64,000 nucleotides of DNA from Methylotuvimicrobium sp. KM2 (GTDB taxonomy: Bacteria > Pseudomonadota > Gammaproteobacteria > Methylococcales > Methylomonadaceae), in contig NZ_CP150634.1 of NCBI RefSeq assembly GCF_038051925.1, forward strand, positions 2,550,300-2,614,299, given 5' to 3'. The notes below the pieces were generated by a model. The model was given only the letters and a program-made list of their open reading frames with translations. It did not search any database and was not told where the DNA came from. Made by a program: the position numbers and the translations under genes. Below are positions 28,412 to 36,774 of the stretch, in pieces. Position 1 is the stretch's first letter, and every line of letters starts with the position of its first letter.

Positions 28412-29287
28412 ATGATGCGTATACTTCTTTTTTTAGCAACCAATGCCGCCATATTGGTCGTTATCAGCGTTATCTTTAATATTTTCGGCATCAGCGGCGT
28501 ACTGGATGCCCAAGGTGTCGACCTTAATCTAAACGCCTTACTGCTGATGTCGGCTATTATAGGCGTCACCGGCTCGGCGATCTCATTGGCGATATCCAAA
28601 TGGTCGGCTAAGAGCGCGATGGGCGTGCATGTCATCGAACATCCGCAAAATCAAACCGAAAAATGGTTAATCGATGTTGTCGCTCGTCAAGCGAGAGCGG
28701 CCGGTATCGGCATGCCGGAAGTCGGCATTTTCCAAACACCGGACCCGAATGCATTTGCGACCGGCATGAATAAAAACAACGCCTTGGTTGCAGTAAGCAC
28801 GGGTTTGCTCCAAAGCATGAGCGCCGAAGAAGTTGAAGCGGTTCTCGGCCACGAAATCAGTCACGTTGCCAACGGCGACATGGTCACGATGGCTTTGATG
28901 CAAGGTGTGGTGAATACCTTCGTGTATTTCTTCGCGACGGTGATCGGCCATACGGTCGACCGAGTCGTGTTCAAAACCGAACGCGGTTACGGTCCGGCTT
29001 ATTACATCACGCAGATGATCATGCAAATCGTGTTGTCGATCTTGGCATCGATGCTGGTCATGTGGTTCTCGCGTTACCGCGAATACCGTGCCGATGCGGG
29101 TGGAGCTAAATTGGCCGGGCGCGACAAAATGATCAATGCGCTACGGGCCTTGCAACGGGCACATGAACCCGAAGAACTGCCGGGACAATTGGCCGCATTC
29201 GGTATTCACGGCAGCCGCATGCACCGTTTGTTCATGAGCCATCCGCCTTTGGAAGAACGTATCGCGGCTTTGCAAAATAGCCGTTAA
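28412..29287 (+). CDS. htpX: Heat-shock membrane protease HtpX
   Basis: An inner-membrane zinc metalloprotease that degrades misfolded membrane proteins. The 291-residue protein has two N-terminal helices, the HExxH site HEISH at residues 147-151, two further helices (about 160-220), and the third zinc ligand in YREYRADAGGAKLAG. Length is standard. A hairpin follows (29304-29329). Confidence 0.96.
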   Translation: MMRILLFLATNAAILVVISVIFNIFGISGVLDAQGVDLNLNALLLMSAIIGVTGSAISLAISKWSAKSAMGVHVIEHPQNQTEKWLIDVVARQARAAGIGMPEVGIFQTPDPNAFATGMNKNNALVAVSTGLLQSMSAEEVEAVLGHEISHVANGDMVTMALMQGVVNTFVYFFATVIGHTVDRVVFKTERGYGPAYYITQMIMQIVLSILASMLVMWFSRYREYRADAGGAKLAGRDKMINALRALQRAHEPEELPGQLAAFGIHGSRMHRLFMSHPPLEERIAALQNSR

Positions 29288-29303
29288 CCAGAAACAGACA
29301 GAC

Positions 29304-29329
29304 TATCGGGCCAGTCTGCTGGCCCGATA
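29304..29329 (+). terminator. Hairpin after htpX
   Basis: A perfect 11-bp stem, TATCGGGCCAG..CTGGCCCGATA, with a TCTG loop, followed by CCTTT. The T run is short, so it may be a weak terminator or an attenuator before the DUF2835 gene eight bases on. Confidence 0.6.
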
Positions 29330-29336
29330 CCTTTCG

Positions 29337-29570
29337 ATGACCCAATCGATTTTCATACGTTTCAGGCTCAACCTGAGCTACGATCAATACCTCGGCGTCT
29401 ATCAAGGCCTGGTCAAAACCATATCGGTCATTGCCGACGACGGACGACGCATTCAATTTCCTGCCGGCAACATCCAGTCTTTTTTGACTCGGCAAGGTAT
29501 TCACGGATATTTCGAAATGGAACTGACGCCGCAAAACAAATTCGTCGGGATCAAGAAGTTATTCAATTAA
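29337..29570 (+). CDS. DUF2835 family protein
   Basis: A 77-residue protein matching the DUF2835 family by recall: it reads FRLNLSYDQYLGVYQGLVKT, then RIQFPAGNIQSFLTRQGIHG and EMELTPQNKFVGIKKL. These proteins are small, basic and of unknown role. It lies downstream of htpX with a hairpin between. Confidence 0.8.
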   Translation: MTQSIFIRFRLNLSYDQYLGVYQGLVKTISVIADDGRRIQFPAGNIQSFLTRQGIHGYFEMELTPQNKFVGIKKLFN

Positions 29571-29597
29571 CTTCTTATTATCCTGAATTCGGCAGTT

Positions 29598-29765
29598 TAA
29601 CCATGAAGCACATGAAGTTCATGAAGGATTCCAAGAACTTACCAAATCCTTCTCGCTAACCTTTTTGGTGAGCGAAAGTTCTATACAAACGCGTAATAAG
29701 CTATTGAATTAACTTCCTATTCTTCATGATCTTCATGGTGAAATGCTTTTTCTAGGATTATGTAA
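29598..29765 (+). repeat. Family H repeat, copy 2
   Basis: CCATGAAGCACATGAAGTTC at the left and TTCATGATCTTCATGGTGAA..GCTTTTTCTAGGATTA at the right; the two ends are partly complementary. It covers the 3' end of the fdhD-like pseudogene. Confidence 0.65.
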
Positions 29766-29769
29766 CTAT

Positions 29770-30023
29770 CCCCCGGCAATTTCGGTTTCTCAATCGACCT
29801 GAACGACTTTAATTTCAGCGACATCCTCGAAAAACCTTTCGATTTTTTTAATATCCGAGTGCCAATAATTCGGGATGCGCACCAATCGTCATCAAGGTTA
29901 CGATGTCCTGCTTGTCCACGTAAATCGTCTAAGCTATTCACCGACCAGTTCGATAACTTGTGTTTCTCCTCGTTCGTCGGTCGCGACGGACAGCAGTGAA
30001 AAACCCAAATCCGCATTGGTCAT
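29770..30023 (-). pseudogene. Degraded fdhD-like gene (formate dehydrogenase accessory protein)
   Basis: Minus-strand frames together spell an FdhD-like N-terminus: MTNADLGFSLLSVATDERG..TQVIELVGE (from ATG at 30023), a stop/frameshift, TIYVDKQDIVTLMTIGAHPE then LLALGY, another frameshift, and FEDVAEIKVVQVD-stop-ETEIAG. Only about 95 of about 280 residues remain. Family D lies right before the start and family H cuts the end. FdhD donates sulfur to the molybdenum cofactor of formate dehydrogenase. The neighbouring mobA on the same strand and the fdh fragment at 36205 support the reading. The family is named from remembered motifs, not a search. Confidence 0.55.
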
Positions 30024-30026
30024 ATT

Positions 30027-30200
30027 ACTCCCTTTATACTCAAAAAACAGCTAACTTTATGAAGGTATGGGGTGTGGCTAGCGAGGATGTCGGCAGCAGG
30101 GATTGCTGCCGTCAAGCCCCCATGGATGGGTTCACGGCGGTCCTCGATAGACACACCCCATACCTTTTATTCTTGTACGGTTTTTCAATCAAAAGGGAGT
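30027..30200 (+). repeat. Family D palindromic repeat, copy 2
   Basis: ACTCCCTTTATACTCAAAAA to TTTTTCAATCAAAAGGGAGT, without the family E module; it shows the uninterrupted hairpin GGCAGCAGGG..GCTGCCG. It separates mobA from the fdhD-like remnant. Confidence 0.85.
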
Positions 30201-30212
30201 AGGCGATAGAGA

Positions 30213-30809
30213 TTATTCACTGCTCTGCCCTTCTAACGCGGACAATGCATCTAAAGTATTCACGTTGACAAAAACCTCGGAGTCGTCGCTAAAATCGACC
30301 TGAATCATTCGATGCTTCATCAACCAACGGTCGATCTTACGCTCGCCGCTGCCTAGATAATTTTTCAAACTGGATTCGAGCGTTGTTTTGATGGCCAAAA
30401 ACACCGGGTGTAAGCGCTCGCCATCAAAGGCAACGGCGACATCGATATCGGGGTTAAGACCTGCTTTTAACAATCTATGCAAATGATCGGTCGTAATTAA
30501 TGGCGAATCGCAAGGCAATACCAACAATAGTCCGGCACCGGAATATGTCATCGCGGAAAGAATGCCGGCCAAGGGACCTTCAAAATTACCGTTCTGATCG
30601 GATACGACCGGCAAACCGAATTGTCTATAGGCGTCGAGATTGCGATTGGCATTGATAATGACTTGGTCGACCAGCGGCTTAATTGAATCGATCGCATAGG
30701 CGACCATTGGCCTTCGACGAAACAACACCAGACCCTTATCTTGGTTATTCATGCGTCGGGCGAGTCCGCCGGCCAAAATAACGCCGGTCACTTTTGTTGG
30801 ATTGCTCAT
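30213..30809 (-). CDS. mobA: Molybdenum cofactor guanylyltransferase
   Basis: Links GMP to molybdopterin to make the bis-MGD cofactor of formate dehydrogenases and similar enzymes. The 198-residue protein has the nucleotidyl-transfer loop GVILAGGLARRMNNQDKGLV and the downstream LPCDSPLIT segment with the metal-binding Asp. Length is normal. In methanotrophs mobA often sits with fds/fdhD genes; here only the decayed fdhD-like piece remains next to it, while mobB and moeA are at 62.4-64 kb. Confidence 0.93.
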   Translation of the reverse strand: MSNPTKVTGVILAGGLARRMNNQDKGLVLFRRRPMVAYAIDSIKPLVDQVIINANRNLDAYRQFGLPVVSDQNGNFEGPLAGILSAMTYSGAGLLLVLPCDSPLITTDHLHRLLKAGLNPDIDVAVAFDGERLHPVFLAIKTTLESSLKNYLGSGERKIDRWLMKHRMIQVDFSDDSEVFVNVNTLDALSALEGQSSE

Positions 30810-30847
30810 GATGTTAAGCTGTTAATAGTGAATGGGAATTAAACTGT

Positions 30848-31306
30848 ATGACAAGATTGACCGTTATTTTCGCAAGCCTGATGATTATTACAAGCTGCAA
30901 CACCGCGCATAAAAACGGTGAATTCATCGAATATTACCGGGTCGAAACGCTCAAACCTTACGATGACGTGCTGGCGGAGATCAAAATCGCCATTGCAGAA
31001 CATAATTTACGAATTACCGCACATAGTCGTATCGGAAAAGTGATCAGAGATCGAGGAACGGTAAATTTTCCGGATTACGATACATTACAATTTTGTAATC
31101 TGACTCACGCCGAAACGCTATTGACTCTGTCGCCCCATGCGGTCAAACATATGCCTTGCAATGTCGTGCTCTATGCATTTGAGGGTAAAACAGTCGTCAG
31201 TACGCATTTATTGCCTATCGACACAGGTAATCCAGAACTCGATGCATTTTCTGTTAAAATGAACGACATGCTCAAACAAATTGTCGATTTTGCCGCCGAA
31301 GAATAG
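30848..31306 (+). CDS. Lipoprotein of unknown function
   Basis: 152 residues with a lipoprotein signal (MTRLTVIFASLMIITSC, lipid Cys at 17). The mature part has no family I recognise; a pattern of alternating strands with YDTLQFCNLTHAETLL in the middle suggests a small alpha/beta fold. It is transcribed away from mobA. No ribosome site stands out. Confidence 0.65.
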   Translation: MTRLTVIFASLMIITSCNTAHKNGEFIEYYRVETLKPYDDVLAEIKIAIAEHNLRITAHSRIGKVIRDRGTVNFPDYDTLQFCNLTHAETLLTLSPHAVKHMPCNVVLYAFEGKTVVSTHLLPIDTGNPELDAFSVKMNDMLKQIVDFAAEE

Positions 31307-31325
31307 TTTATCGACCACGCTTTTG

Positions 31326-31461
31326 TTAACCCAGCGTTAATATTTACCGAGCATAAGCCATTGAATATTAAGACTATGAAAAGCTTTTTTGGCACGTTGT
31401 TTAATTTTTATGCTTCAATAACTTAGACCATAGGCACTACATTTGTTAAGACTAGGTTAAG
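31326..31461 (+). repeat. Family I repeat, copy 2
   Basis: TTAACCCAGCGTTAA at the left and TTAAGACTAGGTTAA at the right; interior similar to the copy at 14186. Family F follows 34 bases later. Confidence 0.75.
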
Positions 31462-31494
31462 AGCATTTTTTTGTAACTATTTAGTCCACCGGCA

Positions 31495-31590
31495 ATTATC
31501 GTTCCCACGCTCTGCGTGAGAATGCCTGAGAGAGACGCTAGAGCGTCTCGGTCTTCATTCCCACGCGGGAGCAGTGGAATGATAGGGGGA
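31495..31590 (+). repeat. Family F palindromic repeat, copy 2
   Basis: TCGTTCCCACGC..GCGTGAGAATGCC, GACGCTAGAGCGTC, and ATTCCCACGCGGGAGC at the right. Together with family I it fills the gap between the two lipoprotein genes. Confidence 0.7.
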
Positions 31591-31644
31591 ATTTGAATAG
31601 TTACTATTTTTCACTTTATCAAATCAGGAACTAGAGACCTTCGC

Positions 31645-32022
31645 ATGAATATCAAACTTCTAATCGGTTCAGTCTTTCTCTCCGCTCTAGCCGGCTGTAG
31701 TACAACTCAAGAAAAACTCGATGAAGACGCACCTTTCGTCAGCGATTTTCCGACTCAGGAACGCGTCGATTATGTGCTGAGTTGTATCGCTCAGAAAGGC
31801 GGATTGACTTACATTACCCAATACGGCTGCGGATGCAAAATAGACAAAATTGCTGAAAAAATGAGTTTTGCCGATTACGATCAAGCTAGAACCTTCGGTT
31901 TTATGCGTAAAACACCGGGCGAGGCCGGCGGCGTATTCCGCGACCCGCCGGAAGCCAAACGATTGAGGAAGCTGATGGAAGAAGCCGAGGCTTATGCCGA
32001 AAAAAGTTGTTTCGTGAAATAA
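31645..32022 (+). CDS. Small lipoprotein of unknown function
   Basis: 125 residues with lipoprotein signal MNIKLLIGSVFLSALAGC (lipid Cys at 18). The mature part has four more cysteines (SCIAQKG; YGCGCKID; near-terminal SC), probably disulfides. I recognise no family. Seventy bases separate it from the Uma2 gene. Confidence 0.65.
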   Translation: MNIKLLIGSVFLSALAGCSTTQEKLDEDAPFVSDFPTQERVDYVLSCIAQKGGLTYITQYGCGCKIDKIAEKMSFADYDQARTFGFMRKTPGEAGGVFRDPPEAKRLRKLMEEAEAYAEKSCFVK

Positions 32023-32092
32023 CACCTTCACGATTCGCCGATGATAAGAAGCTTTTGACGAATCGGATGAGCTCAGACAAAGGAGGCTGTTT

Positions 32093-32680
32093 ATGCCTGC
32101 TGTACTCAATAAGAAGTATTATACCCAAGAAGAATATTTAGCGATCGAACGTCAAGCGCATATCAAAAGCGAATTCGTCGACGGCGAAATGTTTGCGATG
32201 ACCGGCGCAAGCCGCGAACATAATCTGATTAATATCAATATTGCGAGCGAGCTAAGAGCTCAACTCAAAAACCGCTCCTGCGAGGCTTACGTCAATGACA
32301 TGCGGGTCAAGGCTAAAAAGGCGCGCAGCTATCATTATCCGGATATCGCGGTAGTTTGCGGCACGCCGCAATTCGAAGACAACAATGTCGATACATTGAT
32401 CAACCCGTCGGTTGTTATCGAGGTGTTATCGCTTTCTACCGAAGCCTACGATAGAGGCGCTAAATTTTCGCATTACCGCAAAATCGAATCGCTTCGCGAA
32501 TATCTGTTGGTCGCTCAAGACCAGCCGCTGATCGAGCGCTATGTCCGGCAAGGCGACGCTTGGCTTTTGACCGAAACCGCCGGCCTTGATGCAAGCGTTC
32601 ACCTGGAAAGCATCGACTGCGTGTTAAGCCTAAAAGAAATTTACGACAAAGTCGCTTTCGAATCCGATCCAAGCAGCTAA
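32093..32680 (+). CDS. Uma2 family (DUF820) putative nuclease
   Basis: A 195-residue protein of the restriction-endonuclease-like Uma2 family. It has the start YTQEEYLAIERQAHIKSEFV, the acidic YHYPDIAVVC strand and the later VVIEVLS strand that together hold the PD-(D/E)xK-like residues. The family is abundant in cyanobacteria and scattered elsewhere, and its biological role is unproven. AAAGGAGG precedes the ATG. Confidence 0.85.
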   Translation: MPAVLNKKYYTQEEYLAIERQAHIKSEFVDGEMFAMTGASREHNLININIASELRAQLKNRSCEAYVNDMRVKAKKARSYHYPDIAVVCGTPQFEDNNVDTLINPSVVIEVLSLSTEAYDRGAKFSHYRKIESLREYLLVAQDQPLIERYVRQGDAWLLTETAGLDASVHLESIDCVLSLKEIYDKVAFESDPSS

Positions 32681-32733
32681 ACGAAACCAAGCCATGTCGG
32701 CTTTGGTTTCGCCAATCCCGGTCATATACTGTT

Positions 32734-33561
32734 TTACGGTTTTACAGCCAAAGTTTCGGTAAAACTTTGACCGGCTTTACAGTTCGCACGACTGGTCGGA
32801 CTTTGACAAGACATATCGGAAAATTCCGCTTTCAAAATGCCGCTCTTTTCCGGTATGAAATAAAACCGGAAATTCGGATCGGCACTGATCGCGATATCGG
32901 TTTTCGCCGTCAGGATCGGCTTGTCATTGAATGACACATTAACCTGATTGACAAAATGCGATTTTTTGACAAAGCGCGTCACTTGATCCATCTGCATGCC
33001 GGTGATGTTGGGATGGCTAATGAATAATTGCGCCTCATTCGCTTCACCCGGCTTGATATTATCGGCCAATCTGAACTTGGCTTTGCCGAGCCGTTGCATT
33101 GCCGCATCCAAATCCGCTCCAATCGGTGCCGAACAGCCGCCGCTGGCCTTGACGAATTTCTTGGTCATATAGAGCTGGCCGTCGCTCGTTTCGGCGATCG
33201 CGCGAACAAAGCTATAGGTATTGACACGAACTCTCATTGCTAAATCCGCTTTACCGCTATCGGGAGTGAATTCAAATTCGCCGACATAAGGAAAAGGATT
33301 CTTGTCTGCCAGCACCAAAATCTTTTTGATGTATCTGTCGTTGGTTTGCGGAATTTTACTAACGATTTTCAACGGCACCAATGCGGGGTCTTCGGCTCGA
33401 TAAGGCGCATCGAGTTCAATCACGGCATCGGATTCGATAATCGTGCGCCCGGCGAAAAATTGATCTTTCAATTGCGAAGTCCAGGCCGACTCGTCTTCGG
33501 CAGCCAAAGCCCCATTTGCTATTAAAGCCAAGCAGAGGGCCCCAATTATTTTATTTATCAT
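32734..33561 (-). CDS. Quinoprotein dehydrogenase-associated SoxYZ-like carrier
   Basis: A 275-residue periplasmic protein: signal peptide (about 1-20, ending GALA-AED), a SoxY-like domain (about 30-145) ending in a Gly-Gly-Cys swinging-arm-like GGCSAPIG, then a SoxZ-like domain (about 175-275, NPNFRFYFIPEKSG-type strands). This matches the SoxYZ fusion found with PQQ-dependent dehydrogenases in methanol users. Its precise job is not established. The metallohydrolase gene upstream on the same strand is its usual partner; a family C repeat now lies between them. Confidence 0.8.
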   Translation of the reverse strand: MINKIIGALCLALIANGALAAEDESAWTSQLKDQFFAGRTIIESDAVIELDAPYRAEDPALVPLKIVSKIPQTNDRYIKKILVLADKNPFPYVGEFEFTPDSGKADLAMRVRVNTYSFVRAIAETSDGQLYMTKKFVKASGGCSAPIGADLDAAMQRLGKAKFRLADNIKPGEANEAQLFISHPNITGMQMDQVTRFVKKSHFVNQVNVSFNDKPILTAKTDIAISADPNFRFYFIPEKSGILKAEFSDMSCQSPTSRANCKAGQSFTETLAVKP

Positions 33562-33638
33562 TTTGTTTCTCCTGTTAGGTAAATTAATGGGTTAGGAATA
33601 TGCACAAATTTACTTCTACAAGTTTTAGGCACTGTGGA

Positions 33639-33737
33639 GGTTCGGCGACTCGCTTGACAGGACGCCGTGAATACATCCATGTAGGCTCGACGGCGGCTAT
33701 CCCTGCCGCCGACGCCTGTCAATCGAGCCACCGAACC
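33639..33737 (-). repeat. Family C repeat, copy 4 (uninterrupted)
   Basis: A complete 99-base copy: GGTTCGGCGACTCGCTTGAC to CCTGTCAATCGAGCCACCGA, inner hairpin GGCGGC-TATCCCT-GCCGCC, core CGTGAATACATCCATGTAGG. It serves as the reference for the split copies. Confidence 0.9.
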
Positions 33738-33790
33738 CCCTTCAGCATTTGTCGAAGTTATTTCATGCTTGTTCCTTAATAAACGAAATA

Positions 33791-34705
33791 TCAATCTTCC
33801 CATTCCAATTCGGCAAACGCCGCCGTGACATTTTTTTTATGAAATTCGTCGAACAACTGCCATTGGCCTTTAAATTCATAACCGACCTGCTCGATCGCAT
33901 CTTCGATAAATTTTCCGTTTCTAATCATTTTACGAATCTCGGTCAATAAAGTTCCGAGATAACGTTTTTGCGACTCGAGACTCTTAGGCCAATCCGTGAC
34001 TACCGGCCCGTGCCCGGGAATGACCTGCTTGAATGACTTTTTTTCTAATTCCGTAAGTTCCGCCAACCAACCTTTTAAACTGCCGTCGAGAGTCGGCAAA
34101 TGCCCGATAAAAAACAAATCGCCGAGCCATAAGGTATCGGTCTTCCGGTCGTAGATGCTCAAGTCGTTATCGGTATGCGCGGTAGGATGCGCGGTCAACA
34201 GCAATTCCCGCCCTCCCAGATCCAAGAGCAACGCTTTTTCAACCTCTATATCGGGCGGAATGATATGTTCGGCGGACAATGCCATACCAATCTGGTCTTC
34301 GGCTTTATCGATATAGAATTGCCCACGCGCGGCCATCGCTCTGGCTAGTTTATGATGTCCGACAAATTGAGTGCCCGGTTCCTTAAATGCGATATTGCCG
34401 AAAATATGATCGGGATGAACATGGGTATTAATCACATAACAAATTGGTTTACCGGTCGTTTTGGCAATCGCGCGCTTGAGCGATTTTCCTTCTTCCGGAT
34501 TACCGCCGGTATCGATCACCGCGACGCAGCGTTCGCCGACTATGAAGCCGATATTAGCGATCGCACCGTGATTCTTGTGATCGGGCCATTCATGCTTGCC
34601 TTGATGCACATAAATACCATCAGCGACTTGCTCAATGCTCAACACGACGCCGGCATGGGTCGCTACACAAAAAAACGACGAAATGACAATAATCAAATAA
34701 CGCAA
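33791..34705 (-). CDS. Quinoprotein relay system zinc metallohydrolase
   Basis: A 304-residue exported metallo-beta-lactamase-fold protein (signal about 1-19). The zinc site is NTHVHPDHIFGN (HxHxDH), with later ligands in TAHPTAHTDNDLS and VIPGHGPVV. It matches the quinoprotein relay system hydrolases that accompany the SoxYZ-like carrier and PQQ dehydrogenases. Substrate not known. No dehydrogenase gene is adjacent in this window. Confidence 0.82.
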   Translation of the reverse strand: MRYLIIVISSFFCVATHAGVVLSIEQVADGIYVHQGKHEWPDHKNHGAIANIGFIVGERCVAVIDTGGNPEEGKSLKRAIAKTTGKPICYVINTHVHPDHIFGNIAFKEPGTQFVGHHKLARAMAARGQFYIDKAEDQIGMALSAEHIIPPDIEVEKALLLDLGGRELLLTAHPTAHTDNDLSIYDRKTDTLWLGDLFFIGHLPTLDGSLKGWLAELTELEKKSFKQVIPGHGPVVTDWPKSLESQKRYLGTLLTEIRKMIRNGKFIEDAIEQVGYEFKGQWQLFDEFHKKNVTAAFAELEWED

Positions 34706-34767
34706 AACAAACTCCTAAAATCAATATTTCATCGCGCGGAGGCCCATGGGCACAGAGAGTCGTGCGG

Positions 34768-34929
34768 ATATACCCATCGCAGATCAAAATTCGGCACCAG
34801 GGTGTCCGTCAAAGGACGCCGTGAATACATCCCTGTAGGCTCTATGCCAGCTCCATGCTGGCAAAGCCTTTGCCGCACACCCTGGCGCCTCCTCAGGCAC
34901 TGCCGAAATTTGAAGTGCGAAAGGTATAG
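34768..34929 (-). repeat. Family A repeat, copy 3 (uninterrupted)
   Basis: A complete reversed copy: TATACCCATCGCAGATCAAA to TTTGAAGTGCGAAAGGTAT, hairpins CACCAGGGTGTCC..ACACCCTGGCGCC and CCAGCTCCATGCTGG, core CGTGAATACATCCCTGTAGG. It fills the gap 34706-35056. Confidence 0.9.
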
Positions 34930-35056
34930 AGTATGCTTTCCATGGCCGTAAGCCAATTTCCGATTTTAGTTTCATGCTCTAAAGTTTGAGCCGTAATTAA
35001 ATTCTAAATCTCTGCGCCCCAGTCCCTCTGAGCGAGTTATTACAAAGTATCAACCC

Positions 35057-35938
35057 TCATAAACACAAATCCAAAAAAGCCTGTGTGGCTCTGGATCGTA
35101 TCGCCTTTTTCGGAGCGATGATCTTAAGCTGCCAGATTAAACCGGTCGGTGCATTGAGCCTTTTCGCGACCAAACCCTGCCGCTCGTTTCGCAAGGCTTG
35201 CGACGAGGCAAAGCCAATTCCCAAGCCCGCGCGCACCGCTTCTTTGATACCCGAGACACCGGTCACTTCAATGGAGATTTTGGGTTGTATTCCCGCCGAC
35301 GCTAACCACATTTCCACGGCTTGCCGAGCGCCTGAGCCCGGCTCTCGCCATATTACCTGATGCGTCGTGAACACATCCAACGGCACAAACTCTGGATTAT
35401 CACGGGCAACTTGATGGTCTTCGGGCAAAACTAAAACAATCTCGTCTTCCTGCCAATTGATAACCTGATAATTGCCGGGCAGTTCCTGATCATGCACCGG
35501 ACCTTCGATAAAGCCTAAATCCAAATCTTCGAGGTTTCGAATAATTTCATCGGTATCGCCGGTCTTCATTCTGACATTTACTCCGGCATGCAATGTTTGC
35601 AATTGGACTAGATATTGCGGCAAATAAAAACTGGCAATTGTCGTCGTCGAACCGAGTCTTAGAGTTCCGGCATTAATTTGTTGCAAGCAACGAACATACT
35701 CGTCGGCCTGATTGAAGATATCGGTCATTTGCTGCGCATATTCCAATAAACCTTGTCCCGCAGGTGTCAACTCGATCTGATAACCTTTACGGAAATACAA
35801 AGGTTCTCCGATTTGATTTTGCAGTAATTTTAATTGCCCCGAAACTGCCGGCTGCCCCAAATGCAGATACTCCGCAGCTTGCGTGATACTTTTAAAACGA
35901 GCCACTACAGCAAAGGTCAACAAATGTGTTGGATTCAT
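35057..35938 (-). CDS. LysR-family transcriptional regulator
   Basis: A 293-residue LysR regulator. The N-terminal helix-turn-helix (FKSITQAAEYLHLGQPAVSG, residues about 15-35) is followed by the periplasmic-binding-like effector domain. It resembles CbbR/FdsR-type regulators. It is divergent from the fdh alpha-subunit fragment at 36205, so it may once have controlled a formate dehydrogenase operon; what it controls now is unknown. Confidence 0.87.
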   Translation of the reverse strand: MNPTHLLTFAVVARFKSITQAAEYLHLGQPAVSGQLKLLQNQIGEPLYFRKGYQIELTPAGQGLLEYAQQMTDIFNQADEYVRCLQQINAGTLRLGSTTTIASFYLPQYLVQLQTLHAGVNVRMKTGDTDEIIRNLEDLDLGFIEGPVHDQELPGNYQVINWQEDEIVLVLPEDHQVARDNPEFVPLDVFTTHQVIWREPGSGARQAVEMWLASAGIQPKISIEVTGVSGIKEAVRAGLGIGFASSQALRNERQGLVAKRLNAPTGLIWQLKIIAPKKAIRSRATQAFLDLCL

Positions 35939-36133
35939 AAATTACTGAATAATCATGCTAAATAACGTTATCGCAAAATCATTTTAACGACTCGTTCAAC
36001 TTTCACAAAAGGCTTTATCAGCATTTCTGATGATTTTACTCAAAAATGATGAGTTGTAACCTATATCATAGCTAGGTTAAAGTGCTCAAACTGAGCATGA
36101 AGCAGAACATCCGACAACATCGCGAACTCCTTG

Positions 36134-36200
36134 TATACCTTTCGCACTTCAAATTTCGGCAGTGCCTAAGGAGGCGCCGGGGTGCTCGGCAAAGGCTTTT
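36134..36200 (+). repeat. Family A repeat, copy 4 (left half only)
   Basis: TATACCTTTCGCACTTCAAA through GGCGCCGGGGTGCTCGGCAA, then it stops abruptly at the beginning of the fdh fragment. The right half is missing. Confidence 0.75.
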
Positions 36201-36204
36201 TTGA

Positions 36205-36478
36205 TATCCGATGAGTATATACCTTTGATATTCATCACCGGTCGTCAACTCGAGCACTGGCACACCGGCAGCATGACGCGACATTCAGCGACACAGAACT
36301 CGATCGAACCCGACCCGGTCGTTAGCGTGCATCCGCTGGATTTGGAAAAACTTGGTGTCGAACCGGGAGGCTCCATTACGGTCGAATCGCGGTGCGACAA
36401 ACTCAGCGCCTATGCCCGTGCCGAACTGGACATACAGCAAGGGACCGTTTTCATGGTATTCTGCTATCAGGCGAGACA
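36205..36478 (+). pseudogene. Fragment of formate dehydrogenase alpha subunit (C-terminal domain)
   Basis: About 90 residues match the molybdopterin-dinucleotide-binding C-terminal domain of formate dehydrogenase alpha subunits: TGRQLEHWHTGSMTRHSA, EPDPVVSVHPLDLEKLGVEP, GGSITVESR, ending QGTVFMVFCYQ where intact enzymes continue FCYxEAAAN. The start is lost into a family A half copy (any ATG there belongs to the repeat) and the end is lost after FCY. The intact enzyme has more than 900 residues. The adjacent divergent LysR gene and the fdhD-like remnant at 29770 point to a lost fds-type operon. Confidence 0.8.
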
Positions 36479-36513
36479 CCGAATAAGCGAATAAACTAAG
36501 GTCTCACCTTTCT

Positions 36514-36538
36514 CCCCGGCTTCGCGCCGGGGGGGGGG
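36514..36538 (+). other. GC hairpin followed by a ten-G run
   Basis: CCCCGGC-TTCGC-GCCGGGG stem whose right arm merges into ten consecutive G. It ends 29 bases before the small lipoprotein gene. It could be a remnant terminator of the lost fdh operon, but there is no T run. Confidence 0.45.
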
Positions 36539-36567
36539 CTTGTAAACGCATAACCAAAGAAATCGAC

Positions 36568-36774
36568 ATGAAAATCCAATTCAAATTGATCTCAGCGTTT
36601 TTAACCATTGCCCTCGCGGCTTGCTCGGGTTCGGAACAGCAAACTGACGCCTCTCAACAATCAAAGCTACTCGAAACGCAAACCAAAGCACTTGAGGATG
36701 CTAAAAAGATAGAATCTTTGCTGCAGGAAAACGCCGACCGAAGAAAGGAGCATATGGAGCAAGAAGGGATTTGA
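36568..36774 (+). CDS. Small helical lipoprotein
   Basis: 68 residues with lipoprotein signal MKIQFKLISAFLTIALAAC (lipid Cys at 19). The short mature part is Gln/Glu/Lys-rich and likely one long helix (QSKLLETQTKALEDAKKIES). No family recognised. The region to 36930 reads partly open in the other frames, so a frameshifted longer protein cannot be excluded. Confidence 0.55.
   Translation: MKIQFKLISAFLTIALAACSGSEQQTDASQQSKLLETQTKALEDAKKIESLLQENADRRKEHMEQEGI

Noticed and set aside
36162..36204. Start codon of the fdh fragment as an intact small gene
   Set aside because: The codons before residue 16 belong to a family A half copy; the match to formate dehydrogenase begins only after it and stops early, so this is a remnant.
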